Assembly (NCBI GenBank): GCA_039519185.1
Contig: CM076847.1
Location: 64,555,521 to 64,619,520, forward strand
DNA from: Astragalus membranaceus
Lineage: Eukaryota > Streptophyta > Magnoliopsida > Fabales > Fabaceae
DNA length: 64,000 bases
Direction: 5' to 3'
Within the stretch, counting starts at the first letter, position 1. Each line of letters begins with the position of its first letter. The translations under genes were made by a program, and so were the position numbers. Under the pieces are notes generated by a model. That model saw nothing but the letters and a program-made list of their open reading frames with translations, had not been told where the DNA came from and did no database searches. Below, piece after piece: positions 22,555 to 33,809 of this stretch.

Positions 22555-23025
22555 TTAAGTAGAAACACATGTATGCGCCCAAACCCACTCACCTGAGCCT
22601 TCTCTTTCTCCTCATCCTTCTTCACCCACCCATTACATTATGACTGCTAAGTCTTTTCTTCTCACTTCCATATTTTTCAACATTTCAATACATGCAATAA
22701 ATAGACTTAAAGTCCTAAGGGTGAGCACACATTTTTCCTTAAAAAAATGCACAAACTCTTACTAACATTATCTGAAAATTGAGCTTCTGATAAATTTTCT
22801 TATCGTGTTTCACTTATATATCCTATTTGAATGTAGGGACTATATAACTTATTGGTTGCGGTTCCATTTTGTACCTCGTTTTCAATTTTCATACTTTTTT
22901 CCTATATGAATGTATAAACATCATGATTATTCTAAGTCAAGTATACTATTTTGTCCTGTCTAAAAAAAGTCAAAACATACAGTTTTGTCCAATATCTTAA
23001 TTGTAAGAAACTTTGAACTAGCCTT

Positions 23026-23153
23026 GCAGAGTTCTCAATGAAGAGAACTTGTTCAAAAAGTAGTGTATGCCACATGTTGTGAAGAACACACGGTATTCTT
23101 TAGTAAAAGGGGAAAGAATGGTTCTCTATATGCTCATCACATGACTCTGTGAT
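23026..23153 (-). pseudogene. U5: U5 snRNA-like copy 9 (class B, no USE)
   Basis: Full length; USE deleted. Loop I flank CUUUCCCC (one substitution); another change near AGAGAACC. Sm-like site and 3' box intact. Confidence 0.75.
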
Positions 23154-23566
23154 TTGTTCAGCGAGAGGTCCTTCATTTTTATAGCCTAAGTAGAAACATA
23201 TGTATGCGCCCAAACCCACTCACCTGAGCCTTCCCTTTCTCCTTATCCTTCTTCACCCACGCATTACGTTTATACTGCTAAGACTTTTCTTCTCACTTCC
23301 ATATTTTTCAACATTTCAATACATGCAATAAAGAGACTTAAAGTCCTAAGGGTGAGCACACATTTTTCCTTAAAAAATATGGCACAAACTCTTACTAACA
23401 TTAGCTGAAAATTGAGCTTCTGATAAATCTCCTTGTCATCTTTCACTTATATATCCTATATGAATGTAGAGACTATATAACTTATTGGTTGCAGTTCCAT
23501 TTTGTACCTAGTTTTCAATTTTTATACTTTTTTGCTATATGAATGTATAAACATCATGATTATTCT

Positions 23567-23664
23567 AAAAGTAGCGTATGCCACTTGTAGTGAAGAGCAC
23601 ACGGTATTCTTTAGTAAAAGGCGAAAGAATAGTTCGCTATGTGCTCATCACATGGCTCCGTGAT
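23567..23664 (-). pseudogene. U5: 3'-truncated U5 snRNA copy 10 with intact USE and TATA
   Basis: The 5' 98 nt of U5, with intact loop I, behind an intact USE and TATA. A deletion joins the Sm-like site (ACUUUU then AGAAU) to spacer, removing the 3' stem-loop and 3' box. Identical architecture at 52016 and 55177. Confidence 0.8.
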
Positions 23665-24210
23665 TTGTTTAGGGAGAGGTCCTTCATTTTTATAGCCTAT
23701 GCAACTTGTTTTTGTGTATTCTTCATCGATGTGGGACTTAAGTAGAAACATATGTATGCGCCCAAACCCACTCACCTGAGCGTTCTCTTTCTCATCATCC
23801 TTCTTCACCCACCCATTACATTATGACTGCTAAGTCTTTTCTTCTCACTTCCATATTTTTCAACATTTCAATACTTGCAATAAATAGACTTAAAGTCCTA
23901 AGGGTTAGCACACATTTTTCCTTAAAAATATGGCACAAACCCTTACAAACATTAGCCGAAAATTGAGATTCTGATAAATCTTCTTGTCAAGGTTCACATA
24001 TATACGCTATATGAATGTGGAGACTATATTATTTATTGGTTGCAGTACCATCTTGTACCTAGTTTTCAATTTTCAATCTATTTTTCTATATGAATGTATA
24101 AAAATCATGATTAATCTAAGTCAAGTATACTATTTTGTTTTGTAAAAAAATAAATCAAAACATACAGGTTTGTCCACTATCTTAAAAGTAAGAAACTTGG
24201 AACTAGCCTT

Positions 24211-24338
24211 GCAAAGTCCTCAATAAAGAGAACTCTTTCAAAAAGTAGTGTATGCCACTTGTAGTGAAGAACACACGGTATTCTTTAGTAAAAGGCGAAA
24301 GAATAGTTCGCTATGTGCTTATCACATGGCTCCGTGAT
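24211..24338 (-). ncRNA. U5: U5 snRNA-like copy 11 (class A, nearly canonical)
   Basis: USE, TATA, loop I and Sm-like site intact. The 3' box is AGTTCCA, one base off AGTNNAA. One of the better candidates for a working gene. Confidence 0.78.
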
Positions 24339-24882
24339 TTGTTTAGGGAGAGGTCCTTCATTTTTATAGCCTAAGCAACTTGTTTTTGTGTATTCTTCAT
24401 CGATGTGGGACTTAAGTAGAAACATATGTATGCACCCAAACCCACTCACCTGAGCCTTCTCTTTCTCCTCATCCTTCTTCACCCACCCATTACGTTATGA
24501 CCGCTAAGTCTTTTCTTCTCACTTCCATATTTTTCAACATTTCAATTCTTGCAATAAATAGACTTAAAGTCCAAATATTTAGCACACATTTTTCCTTAAC
24601 AAAATGGCACAAACCCTTACAAACATTAGCTGAAAATTGAGATTCTGATAAATCTTCTTGTCATTTCTCATTTATATATGCTATATGAATGTAGATACTA
24701 TATTATTTATTGGTTGCAGTACCATCTTGTACCTAGTTTTCATTTTTCAAACTATTTTTCTATATGAATGTATAAACATCATGATTATTCTAAGTCAAGT
24801 ATACTATTTTGTTTTGTAAAAAAAAATCACAACATACAGTTTTGTCCACTATCATAATAGTAAGAAACTTTGAACTAGCCTT

Positions 24883-25010
24883 GCAAAGTCCCCAATGAAG
24901 AGAACTCTTTCAAAAAGTAGTCTATGCCACTTGTAGTGAAGAACACACGGTATTCTTTAGTAAAAGGCGAAAGAATAGTTCGCTATGTGCTCATCACATG
25001 GCTCCGTGAT
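24883..25010 (-). ncRNA. U5: U5 snRNA-like copy 12 (class A)
   Basis: TATA, loop I, Sm-like site and 3' box intact; USE is GTCCCACGTCG (one substitution). Confidence 0.78.
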
Positions 25011-25559
25011 TTGTTTAGGGAGAGGTCCTTCATTTTTATAGCCTAAGCAACTTGTTTTTGTGTATTCTTCATCGACGTGGGACTTAAGTAGAAACATATA
25101 TATGCGCCCAAACCCACTCACCTGAGCCTTCTCTTTCTCCTCATCCTTCTTCACCCACCCATTACGTTATGACCGCTAAGTCTTTTCTTCTCACTTCCAT
25201 ATTTTTCAACATTTCAATTCTTGCAATAAATAGACTTAAAGTCCAAAGATTTAGCACACATTTTTCCTTAACAAAATGGCACAAACCCATACAAACATTA
25301 GCTGAAAATTGAGATTCTGATAAATCTTCTTGTCATGTTTCACTTATATATGCTATATGAATGTAGATACTATATTATTTATTGGTTGCAGTACCATCTT
25401 GTACCTAGTTTTCATTTTTCAAACTATTTTTCTATATGAATAAATAAACATCATGATTATTCTAAGTCAAGTATATTATTTTGTTTTGTAAAAAAAAAAA
25501 AAATCACAACATACAGTTTTGTCCACTATCATAATAGTAAGAAACTTTGAACTAGCCTT

Positions 25560-25687
25560 GCCAAGTCCTCAATGAAGAGAACTCTTTCAAAAAGTAGTGT
25601 ATGCCACTTGTAGTGAAGAACACACGGTATTCTTTAGTAAAAGGCGAAAGAATAGTTCGCTATATGCTCATCACATGGCTCCGTGAT
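25560..25687 (-). ncRNA. U5: U5 snRNA-like copy 13 (class A, TATA variant)
   Basis: USE, loop I, Sm-like site and 3' box intact; TATA is TACAAAAA, as in copies 4, 19, 27 and 32, which form one subfamily (also marked by GGGACTAAG next to the USE). Confidence 0.75.
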
Positions 25688-26230
25688 TTGTTTAGCGAGA
25701 GGTCCTTCATTTTTGTAGCCTAAGCAACTTGTTTTTGTGTATTCTTCATCGATGTGGGACTAAGTAGAAACATATATATGCGCCCAAACCCACTAACCTG
25801 AGCCTTCTTTTTCTCCTCACGCTTCTTCACCCACTCATTAAGTTATGACTGCTAAGTCTTTTCTTCTCACTTCCATATTTTTCAACATTTGAATACATGC
25901 AATAAATAGACTTAAAGTCCTACGGGTGAGCACACATTTTTCCTTAAAAAAATGCACAAACTCTTACTAACATTATCTGAAAATTGAGCTTCTGATAAAT
26001 TTTCTTGTCGTGTTTCACTTATATATCCTATTTGAATGTAGGGACAATATAACTTATTGGTTGCGGTTCCATTTTGTACCTAGTTTTCAATTTTCATACT
26101 TTTTTTCTATATGAATGTATAAACATCATGATTATTCTAAGTCAAGTATACTATTTTGTCCTGTCTAAAAAAAGTCAAAACATACAGTTTTGTCCAATAT
26201 CTTAATTGTAAGAAACTTTGAACTAGCCTT

Positions 26231-26358
26231 GCAGAGTTCTCAATGAAGAGAACTTGTTCAAAAAGTAGTGTATGCCACATGTAGTGAAGAACACACGGTA
26301 TTCTTTAGTTAAAGGCGAAAGAATGGTTCGCTATATGCTCATCACATGGCTCTGTGAT
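26231..26358 (-). pseudogene. U5: U5 snRNA-like copy 14 (class B, no USE)
   Basis: Full length; USE deleted. Loop I GCCUUUAACUAAAG (one substitution), shared with copies 28 and 33. Confidence 0.75.
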
Positions 26359-26850
26359 TTGTTCAGCGAGAGGTCCTTCATTTTTATAGCCTAAGTAGAA
26401 ACATATGTATGCGCCCAAACCCACTCACCTGAGCCTTCTCTTTCTCCTTATCCTTCTTCACCCACGCATTACGTTTATACTGCTAAGACTTTTCTTCTCA
26501 GTTCCATATTTTTCAACATTTCAATACATGCAATAAAGAGACTTAAAGTCCTAAGGGTTAGCACACATTTTTCCTTAAAAAATATGGCACAAACTCTCAC
26601 TAACATTAGCTGAAAATTGAGCTTCTGATAAATCTTCTTGTCATGTTTCACTTATATATCCTATATGAATGTAGAGACTATATAACTTATTGGTTGCAGT
26701 TCCATTTTGTACCAAGTTTTCAATTTTCATACTTTTTTGCTATATGAATGTATAAACATCATGATTATTCTAAGTCAAGTATACTATTTTGTCTTGTCTA
26801 AAAAAAGTCAAAAGATACAGTTTTGTCCAATATCATAATAGGAAGAAACA

Positions 26851-26864
26851 TTGAACTAGCCTTG
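26851..26864 (-). terminator. snRNA 3'-end box of copy 15
   Basis: The minus strand reads CAAGGCTAGTTCAA, matching the plant snRNA 3'-end signal CA-N(3-10)-AGTNNAA just beyond the 3' stem-loop. The same box is present in nearly every unit. Confidence 0.78.
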
Positions 26865-26991
26865 CAGAGTCCTCAATAAAGAGAACTCTTTCAAAAAGTA
26901 GCGTATGCCACTTGTAATGACGAGCACACGGTATTCTTTAGTAAAAGGCGAAAGAATAGTTCGCTATGTGCTCATCACATGGCTCCGTGAT
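26864..26991 (-). ncRNA. U5: U5 snRNA gene copy 15, the only copy with all signals canonical
   Basis: U5 is the spliceosomal snRNA whose loop I contacts both exons. Minus-strand RNA of about 120-128 nt: a long stem capped by loop GCCUUUUACUAAAG between AUUCUUU and AAAGAAU, a single-stranded Sm-like site ACUUUUUGA, then a 3' stem-loop. Promoter: TATAAAAA 30 nt before the inferred 5' end and USE GTCCCACATCG a further 32 nt upstream, the spacing of RNA polymerase II plant snRNA genes rather than the shorter Pol III spacing. The 3' box AGTTCAA is intact. Two substitutions lie in the stem near GCTCGTCATT. The exact RNA ends are inferred, and the Sm-like site has C where RAUnGR expects A. Confidence 0.83.
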
Positions 26992-27013
26992 TTGTTTAGG
27001 GAGAGGTCCTTCA

Positions 27014-27064
27014 TTTTTATAGCCTATGTAATTTGTTTTTGTGTATTCTTCATCGATGTGGGAC
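27014..27064 (-). promoter_or_regulatory. Plant snRNA promoter of copy 15 (USE and TATA)
   Basis: USE at 27054-27064 (minus strand GTCCCACATCG) and TATAAAAA at 27014-27021, separated by 32 nt. Confidence 0.85.
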
Positions 27065-27537
27065 TTAAGTAGAAACATATGTATGCGCCTAAACCCACTC
27101 ACCTGAGCCTTCTCTTTCTCCTCATCCTTCTTAACCCACCCATTACATTATGACTGCTAAGTCTTTTCTTCTCACTTCCATATTTTTCAACATTTCAATA
27201 CTTGCAATAAATAGACTTAAAGTCCTAAGGGTTAGCACACATTTTTCCTTAAAAATATGGCACAAATCCTTACAAACATTAGCCGAAAATTGAGATTCTG
27301 ATAAATTTTCTTGTCATGTTTCACATATATATGCTCTATGAATGTAGAGACTATATTATTTATTGGTTGCAGTACCATCTTGTACCTAGTTTTCAATTTT
27401 CAATCTATTTTTCGATATGAATGTATAAAAATTATGATTAATCTAAGTCAAGTATACTATTTTGTTTTGTAAAAAAATAAATCAGAACACACAGGTTTGT
27501 CCACTATCATCATAGTAAGAGACTTTGAACTAGCCTT

Positions 27538-27665
27538 GCAAAGTCCTCAATAAAGTGAACACTTTCAAAAAGTAGTGTATGCCACTTGTAGTGAAGAACA
27601 CACGGTATTCTTTAGGCAAAGGCGAAAGAATAGTTCGCTATGTGCTTATCACATGGCTCCGTGAT
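27538..27665 (-). pseudogene. U5: U5 snRNA-like copy 16 (class A, loop I and USE altered)
   Basis: Counterpart of copy 1. Loop I GCCUUUGCCUAAAG; USE changed to GTCTCACATCG. TATA, Sm-like site and 3' box intact. Confidence 0.75.
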
Positions 27666-28205
27666 TTGTTTAGGGAGAGGTCCTTCATTTTTATAGCCTA
27701 AGCATATTGTTTTTGTGTTATCTTCATCGATGTGAGACTTAAATAGAAACATATGTATGCGCCCAAACCCACTCACCTGAGCCTTCTCTTTCTCCTCATC
27801 CTTCTTCACCCACCCATTACGTTATGACCGCTAAGTCTTTTCTTCACACTTCCATATTTTTCAACATTTCAACTCTTGCAATAAATAGACTTAAAGTCCA
27901 AAGATTTAGCACACATTTTTCCTTAACAAAATGGCACAAACCCTTACAAACATTAGCTGAAAATTGAGATTCTGATAAATCTTCTTGTCATGTTTCACTT
28001 ATATATGCTATATGAATGTAGATACTATATTATTTATTGGTTGCATTACCATCTTGTACCTAGTTTTCATTTTTCAAACTATTTTTCTATATGAATGTAT
28101 AAACATCATGATTATTCTAAGTCAAGTATACTATTTTGTTTTTTAAAAAAAAAAATCACAACATATAGTTTTGTCCACTATCATAAGAAACTTTGAACTA
28201 GCCTT

Positions 28206-28333
28206 GCCAAGTCCCCAATGAAGAGAACTCTTTCAAAAAGTAGTGTATGCCACTTGTTGTGAAGAACACACGGTATTCTTTAGTAAAAGGCGAAAGAATA
28301 GTTCGCTATGTGCTCATCACATGGCTCCGTGAT
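28206..28333 (-). ncRNA. U5: U5 snRNA-like copy 17 (class A)
   Basis: TATA, loop I, Sm-like site and 3' box intact; USE GTCCCACGTCG. Counterpart of copy 2 but without its loop I change. Confidence 0.77.
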
Positions 28334-28877
28334 TTGTTTAGCGAGAGGTCCTTCATTTTTATAGCCTAAGCAACTTGTTTTTGTGCATTCTTCATCGACG
28401 TGGGACTTAAGTAGAAACATATGTATGCGCCCAAACCCACTCACCGGAGCCTTCTCTTTCTCCTCATCCTTCTTCACCCACCCATTACATTATGATTGCT
28501 AAGTCTTTTCTTCTCACTTCCATATTTTTCAACAGTTCAATACATGCAATAAATAGACTTAAAGTCCTAAGGGTGAGCACACATTTTTCCTTAAAAAAAT
28601 GCACAAACTCTTGCTAACATTATCTGAAAATTGAGCTTCTGATAAATTTTCTTGTCATGTTTCACTTATATATCCTATATGAATGTAGAGACTATATAAC
28701 TTATTGGTTGTGGTTCCATTTTGTACCTAGTTTTCAATTTTCATACTTTTTTCCTATATGAATGTATAAACATCATGATTATTCTAAGTGAAGTATACTA
28801 TTTTGTTGTGTCTAAAAAAACTCAAAACATACAGTTTTGTCCAATATCTTAATTGTAAGAAACTTTGAACTAGCCTT

Positions 28878-29005
28878 GCAGAGTTCTCAATGAAGAGATC
28901 TTGTTCCAAAAGTAGTGTATGCCACATGTAGTGAAGAACACACGGTATTCTTTAGTAAAAGGCGAAAGAATGGTTCGCTATATGCTCATCACATGGCTCT
29001 GTGAT
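28878..29005 (-). pseudogene. U5: U5 snRNA-like copy 18 (class B, no USE)
   Basis: Loop I intact, Sm-like site ACUUUUGG, USE deleted. Counterpart of copy 3 without the extra spacer deletion. Confidence 0.75.
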
Positions 29006-29510
29006 TTGTTCAGCGAGAGGTCCTTCATTTTTATAGCCTAAGTAGAAACATATGTAAGCGCCCAAACCCACTCACTTGAGCCTTCTCTTTTTCTATATCC
29101 TTCTTCACCCACGCATTACATTTATACTGCTAAGACTTTTCTTCTCACATCCATATTTTTCAACATTTCAATACATGCAATAAAGAGACTTAATGTCCAA
29201 AGGGTGAGCACACATTTTTCCTTAAAAAAATGGCACAAACCCTAACAAACATTAGCTGAAAATTGAGATTCTAATAAATCTTCTTGTCATGTTTCACATA
29301 TATATGCTATATGAATGTAGAGACTATATTATTTATTGGTTGCAGTACCATCTTGTACCCAGTTTTCAATTTTCAAACTATTTTTCAATATGAATGTATA
29401 AACATCATGATTATTCTAAGTCAAGTATACTATTTTGTTTTGTAAAAATAAAAATCACAACATACAGTTTTGTCCACTATCATAATAGTTAGAAACTTTG
29501 AACTAGCCTT

Positions 29511-29638
29511 GCCAAGTCCTCAATGAAGAGAACTCTTTCAAAAAGTAGTGTATGCCACTTGTAGTGAAGAACACACGGTATTCTTTAGTAAAAGGCGAAA
29601 GAATAGTTCGGTATATGCTCATCACATGGCTCCGTGAT
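29511..29638 (-). ncRNA. U5: U5 snRNA-like copy 19 (class A, TATA variant)
   Basis: USE, loop I, Sm-like site and 3' box intact; TATA TACAAAAA. Counterpart of copy 4. Confidence 0.73.
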
Positions 29639-30181
29639 TTGTTTAGCGAGAGGTCCTTCATTTTTGTAGCCTAAGCAAATTGTTTTTGTGTATTCTTCAT
29701 CGATGTGGGACTAAGTAGAAACATATATATGCGCCCAAACCCACTCACCAGAGCCTTCTTTTTCTCCTCACGCTTCTTCACCCACTCATTAAGTTATGAC
29801 TGCTAAGTCTTTCCTTCTCACTTCCATATTTTTCAACATTTCAATACATGCAATAAATAGACTTAAAGTCCTAAGGGTGAGCACACATTTTTCCTTAAAA
29901 AAATGCACAAACTCTTACTAACATTATCTGAAAATTGAGCTTCTGATAAATTTTCTTATCGTGTTTCACTTATATATCCTATTTGAAGGTAGGGACTATA
30001 TAACTTATTGGTTGCGGTTCCATTTTGTACCTAGTTTTCAATTTTCATACTTTTTTCCTATATGAATGTATAAACACCATGATTATTCTAAGTCAAGTAT
30101 ACTATTTTGTCCTATCTAAAAAAAGTCAAAACATACAGTTTTGTCCAATATCTTAATTGTAAGAAACTTTGAACTAGCCTT

Positions 30182-30309
30182 GTTGAGATATCAATGAGGA
30201 GAACTTGTTCAAAAAGTAGTGTATGCCACATGTAGTGAAGAACACACGGTATTCTTTAGTAAAAGGAGAAAGAATGGTTCGCTATATGCTCATCACATGG
30301 CTCTACGAT
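30182..30309 (-). pseudogene. U5: U5 snRNA-like copy 20 (class B, no USE)
   Basis: USE deleted; loop I flank CUUUCUCC. Counterpart of copy 5, exactly 9,540 bp away. Confidence 0.75.
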
Positions 30310-30814
30310 TTGTTCAGCGAGAGGTCCTTCATTTTTATAGCCTAAGTTGAAACATATGTATGCGCCCAAACCCACTCACCTGAGCCTTCCCTTTCTCCTT
30401 ATCCTTCTTCATCCACGCATTACGTTTATACTGCTAAGTCTTTTCTTCTCACTTCCATATTTTTCAACATTTCAATACATGCAATAAAGAGACTTAAAGT
30501 CCTAAGGGTGAGCACACATTTTTCCTTAAAAAATATGGCACAAACTCTTACTAACATTAGCTGAAAATTGAGCTTCTGATAAATCTCCTTGTCATGTTTC
30601 ACTTATATATCCTATATGAATGTAGAGAGTATATAACTTATTGGTTGCAGTTCCATTTTGTACGTAGTTTTCAATTTTCATACTTTTTTGCTATATGAAT
30701 GTATAAACATCATGATTATTCTAAGTCAAGTATACTATTTTGTCTTGTCTAAAAAAAGTCAAAAGATACAGTTTTGTACAATATCATAATAGGAAGAAAC
30801 ATTGAACTAGCCTT

Positions 30815-30942
30815 GCAGAGTCCTCAATGAAGAGAACTCTTTCCAAAAGTCGCGTATGCCACTTGTAGTGAAGAGCACACGGTATTCTTTAGTAAAAGGC
30901 GAAAGAATAGTTCGCTATGTGCTCATCACATGGCTCCGTGAT
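30815..30942 (-). ncRNA. U5: U5 snRNA-like copy 21 (class A, TATA and Sm variants)
   Basis: Loop I, USE and 3' box intact; TATA TATAGAAA and Sm-like ACUUUUGG. Counterpart of copy 6, 9,540 bp away. Confidence 0.7.
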
Positions 30943-31223
30943 TTGTTTAGGGAGAGGTCCTTCATTTCTATAGCCTATGCAACTTGTTTTTGTGTATTAT
31001 TCATCGATGTGGGACTTAAGTAGAAACACATGTATGCGCCCAAACCCACTCACCTGAGCCTTCTCTTTCTCCTCATCCTTCTTCACCCACCCATTACATT
31101 ATGACTGCTAAGTCTTTTCTTCTCACTTCCATATTTTTCAACATTTCAATACATGCAATAAATAGACTTAAAGTCCTAAGGGTGAGCACACATTTTTCCT
31201 TAAAAAAATGCACAAACTCTTAC

Positions 31224-33809
31224 TGTAACACCCCGGTATTTCTAACATGTAGAAGCACCGAAATGCACAACTAGCGGAATAATCAGAGGACACAGTTCCT
31301 GCTTATAATTGGACCAACAAACTTTTTTCCGAAATAAACATAAGATCGGAATAATAATACTTCATACAATAGAAGTCATTCGGCATACAACCGATCGGAG
31401 TACAACATCCGAGTCCAATACATAAAACAGAAACTGAAATAAGGTTTATACAACTTATACAACACAAGTTCGTACAACCCAAAGGTACAATAACAATAAA
31501 GGAAAACACCTAGGTCTTCGGCGTCTCCAAGAGCATAGCACTACTCGTGCACAATAGCCTTCCTTTTTCCCTGCTTAGCTGAAAAACAACAACATATGAT
31601 TGGGTGAGATAACATTATCTCAGTGAGTCCTACCGTGCCCCCTCACCGACACTCGGTTCAATTATTAAACCGTTTTCAAAAATTATTAGCTACCACGAGC
31701 TTATAATCGAAATGCCAAGCAAATCCTGTTCAGTAAGAAGTCTTACTTTTATAAGCATAAACCGACTGCAATCCGTGCTAATCCCGGTAGCTATTAAGAA
31801 GTCTTTTAACACCATAGCTTAACCGACTGCAATCCGTGCTAATCCCGGTAGCTATATCTTTTAACATAAGCCGACTGCAATCCATGCTAATCCCGGCAAC
31901 CCGTGAGTTGACCACGCCAAAACACATTCAGGGCCTAGGTAAGGGGTCATGACTACCCTCCCTAGTATGCTACTTGTCGGATCGTCACCCAACACGATAT
32001 ATGTATTACAATACATATCGATTCTCGAGAGTTAGATAATATATATCTATTTGATCACCAAAGGATCTATCACATATGTTTATTTGATAATTCATATCTT
32101 TTTGATTCTATAACCCGTTTTGAGGAATTCCTAAGTTAGACCTCCAGCATTATAATCTTGTTATAACATATTATTGACTTATAACCCGTTTTGATGAATA
32201 ATATAAAACATCCGGCATTATAATCATAATCAGTTGACATATATAACATATACATATTCAGTAGTCATCAGCCGATATTCTCACACGCGCACTATGGTTT
32301 TCGTTCTCGATCAAACAGGTTTTCGAAACTCTTTTCCAAAAACATGAGTTGAATGGTTTCAAAATAGTGATTTCAGTAGGTTAACAACCTTAAAATTAAT
32401 TAGGAAAGAGATTAGAAAAGGTTCGGGATTGAACGGAGCGTTGAACGAGAAAAACGGAATTACGCATCAAAAGGGTCACAGTGGCGCGCGACGCGCAACC
32501 CACGCGTGACTGGCGCGCGACTTGACAGAAGCGCTGCCCAGAATCACGCACGGCGCGCGACTCCCGCGTGAACGGCGCGTGAGTGGACAGAACTTCCAGT
32601 ACTGATGCTCAACTCGCACCTTTTCTCACTATCGCTCTCCGTTCGCTCTCGATTCGATTCCTAATCTTCATTCCCCTGAAACTCAGAAAATTCCACAATA
32701 TTCCAGACATATATTCAATACAAAAATCATCACCAAAATCCTTTCAATTGTATCATGATTTTCATAAAACGAAAAGAGGTATTTTCGCGAAAAGTCAGAA
32801 TTTGTTTTTGAAACCTTCGGGACTCGGTTTTAAACAGATTTTCGGAATACACAAACAGTTCAAAATATTCAAAATGTTCAACTCTTTTTATTCCCTATTC
32901 GTGAGTAAGACTCACCGTGACGACGATTGTTCCGTAAGCTCTCTAACCGAAGCGCGAATTAACCGACCACGGACTATCGAGCAAGAACCGAAGGCACCAA
33001 CAAAATCACCTACAACAGCTATTGAACTTCAGCAACTCACAACGACTGAGGCACCAACCGAAGCGAGATTCCCAGCTGAATCCTTTCCCAAACTCGAAAT
33101 GCAAGATACTACACTTCTTGAGATGCAAAACAGCAACATGCAAATAATGGTAGATTCAGAATTTCAATTGTCTTAAACAATGAAGGTGAATTCGAAAGTG
33201 GGATAGAGGGGAATCAGCATCCATGGATTGTACTACTAAATGGAATTCGAAATCGAAGGAGAATATCAGGGGTTACTTACATGCTTGCTGAAACAAGAAA
33301 TCAAGAACATGCACAAGGTTGGGAATTCAGAATTTGCTCATCTTCACCATTTGGGCTTTAACTGAAAATTTGGGATTGAGAGATAGAGAGGAAATCAGAG
33401 CTCGAAAATAGCACCAATGGATTGCAAATCGAATTTGGAGTGGACAAGGAGCAAGAACACTTACATGCAAGCTGAAACTCTTCCCTTCCTCTTCCTCCAA
33501 GTCGCGCCCCACCCTCTCTTCTCCTCTGGTTCAGAATTTGCAATTTCAGAAGAATGAGAAAATGACTTAAGTGGCTGGAAGGATTTCAGAATAGGGGTAT
33601 TTATATGAAAGGGTGTGAAATTCCCAAATTGTCCTTCAGCTTAAGAATGCCTAATTAAATTATGACCAAGCACAATTAATTAGAGAATGGGGGTTATTTT
33701 GAGGATTTCCTCGACTATAAATACCCGGGACACGAATAATTATTCCCACAATTAATTACTCGGTCCTAGATACTATAATACGAGTCTTTTAAAAATTAGG
33801 GGTGTTACA
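31224..33809 (-). mobile_element. 3' LTR of the outer Ty3 element
   Basis: 2,586 bp, TGTAACACCCCGG to GGGTGTTACA. I counted about 14 differences from the partner at 47543-50127, roughly 99.5% identity, so a recent insertion. It contains a threefold repeat of CCGACTGCAATCC (31762, 31823, 31871) and a GCGCGC-rich patch at 32481-32585. The open frame at 32583-33176 recurs only because the LTR does; I assign it no function. Confidence 0.95.

Larger units (their letters stand above)
17574..31223 (-). repeat. Tandem array of U5 snRNA gene units, first segment
   Basis: Direct repeats of about 674 bp (class A), about 631 bp (class B) and shorter deletion forms (448, 552, 561 bp). A GCTAAG marker recurs at 17681, 18355, 19029, 19590, 20262, 20893, 21567, 22198, 22646, 23277, 23829, 24503, 25175, 25851, 26482, 27156, 27830, 28498, 29129, 29802, 30433 and 31107. 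Read on the minus strand a unit is: AT-rich spacer, USE, TATA, U5-like RNA, 3' box. An orphan USE of a lost unit lies at 17579-17589. I saw no second RNA gene in the spacers. Confidence 0.93.

Noticed and set aside
23611..23808. A 65-codon minus-strand frame beginning MKKDEEKEK, repeated in many array units
   Set aside because: It overlaps the USE, TATA and 5' half of U5, and recurs only because the unit recurs. Class B and deletion units break it freely. The U5 RNA explains its conservation.
17574..31223. RNA polymerase III (U6/U3-type) promoters for the array RNA
   Set aside because: USE-to-TATA distance is 32 nt rather than the shorter Pol III spacing, and a Pol II-type 3' box rather than a T-run follows the RNA.
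17574..31223. A second small RNA (snoRNA) in the unit spacer, because of TCTGATAAAT-like motifs
   Set aside because: No paired C and D boxes or H/ACA hairpins at sensible spacing; the motif varies among units.
32583..33176. A 197-codon + strand frame in the outer LTR (and 202 codons at 48886-49494)
   Set aside because: It lies antisense within the LTR, is present twice only because both LTRs are, and resembles no family I know.
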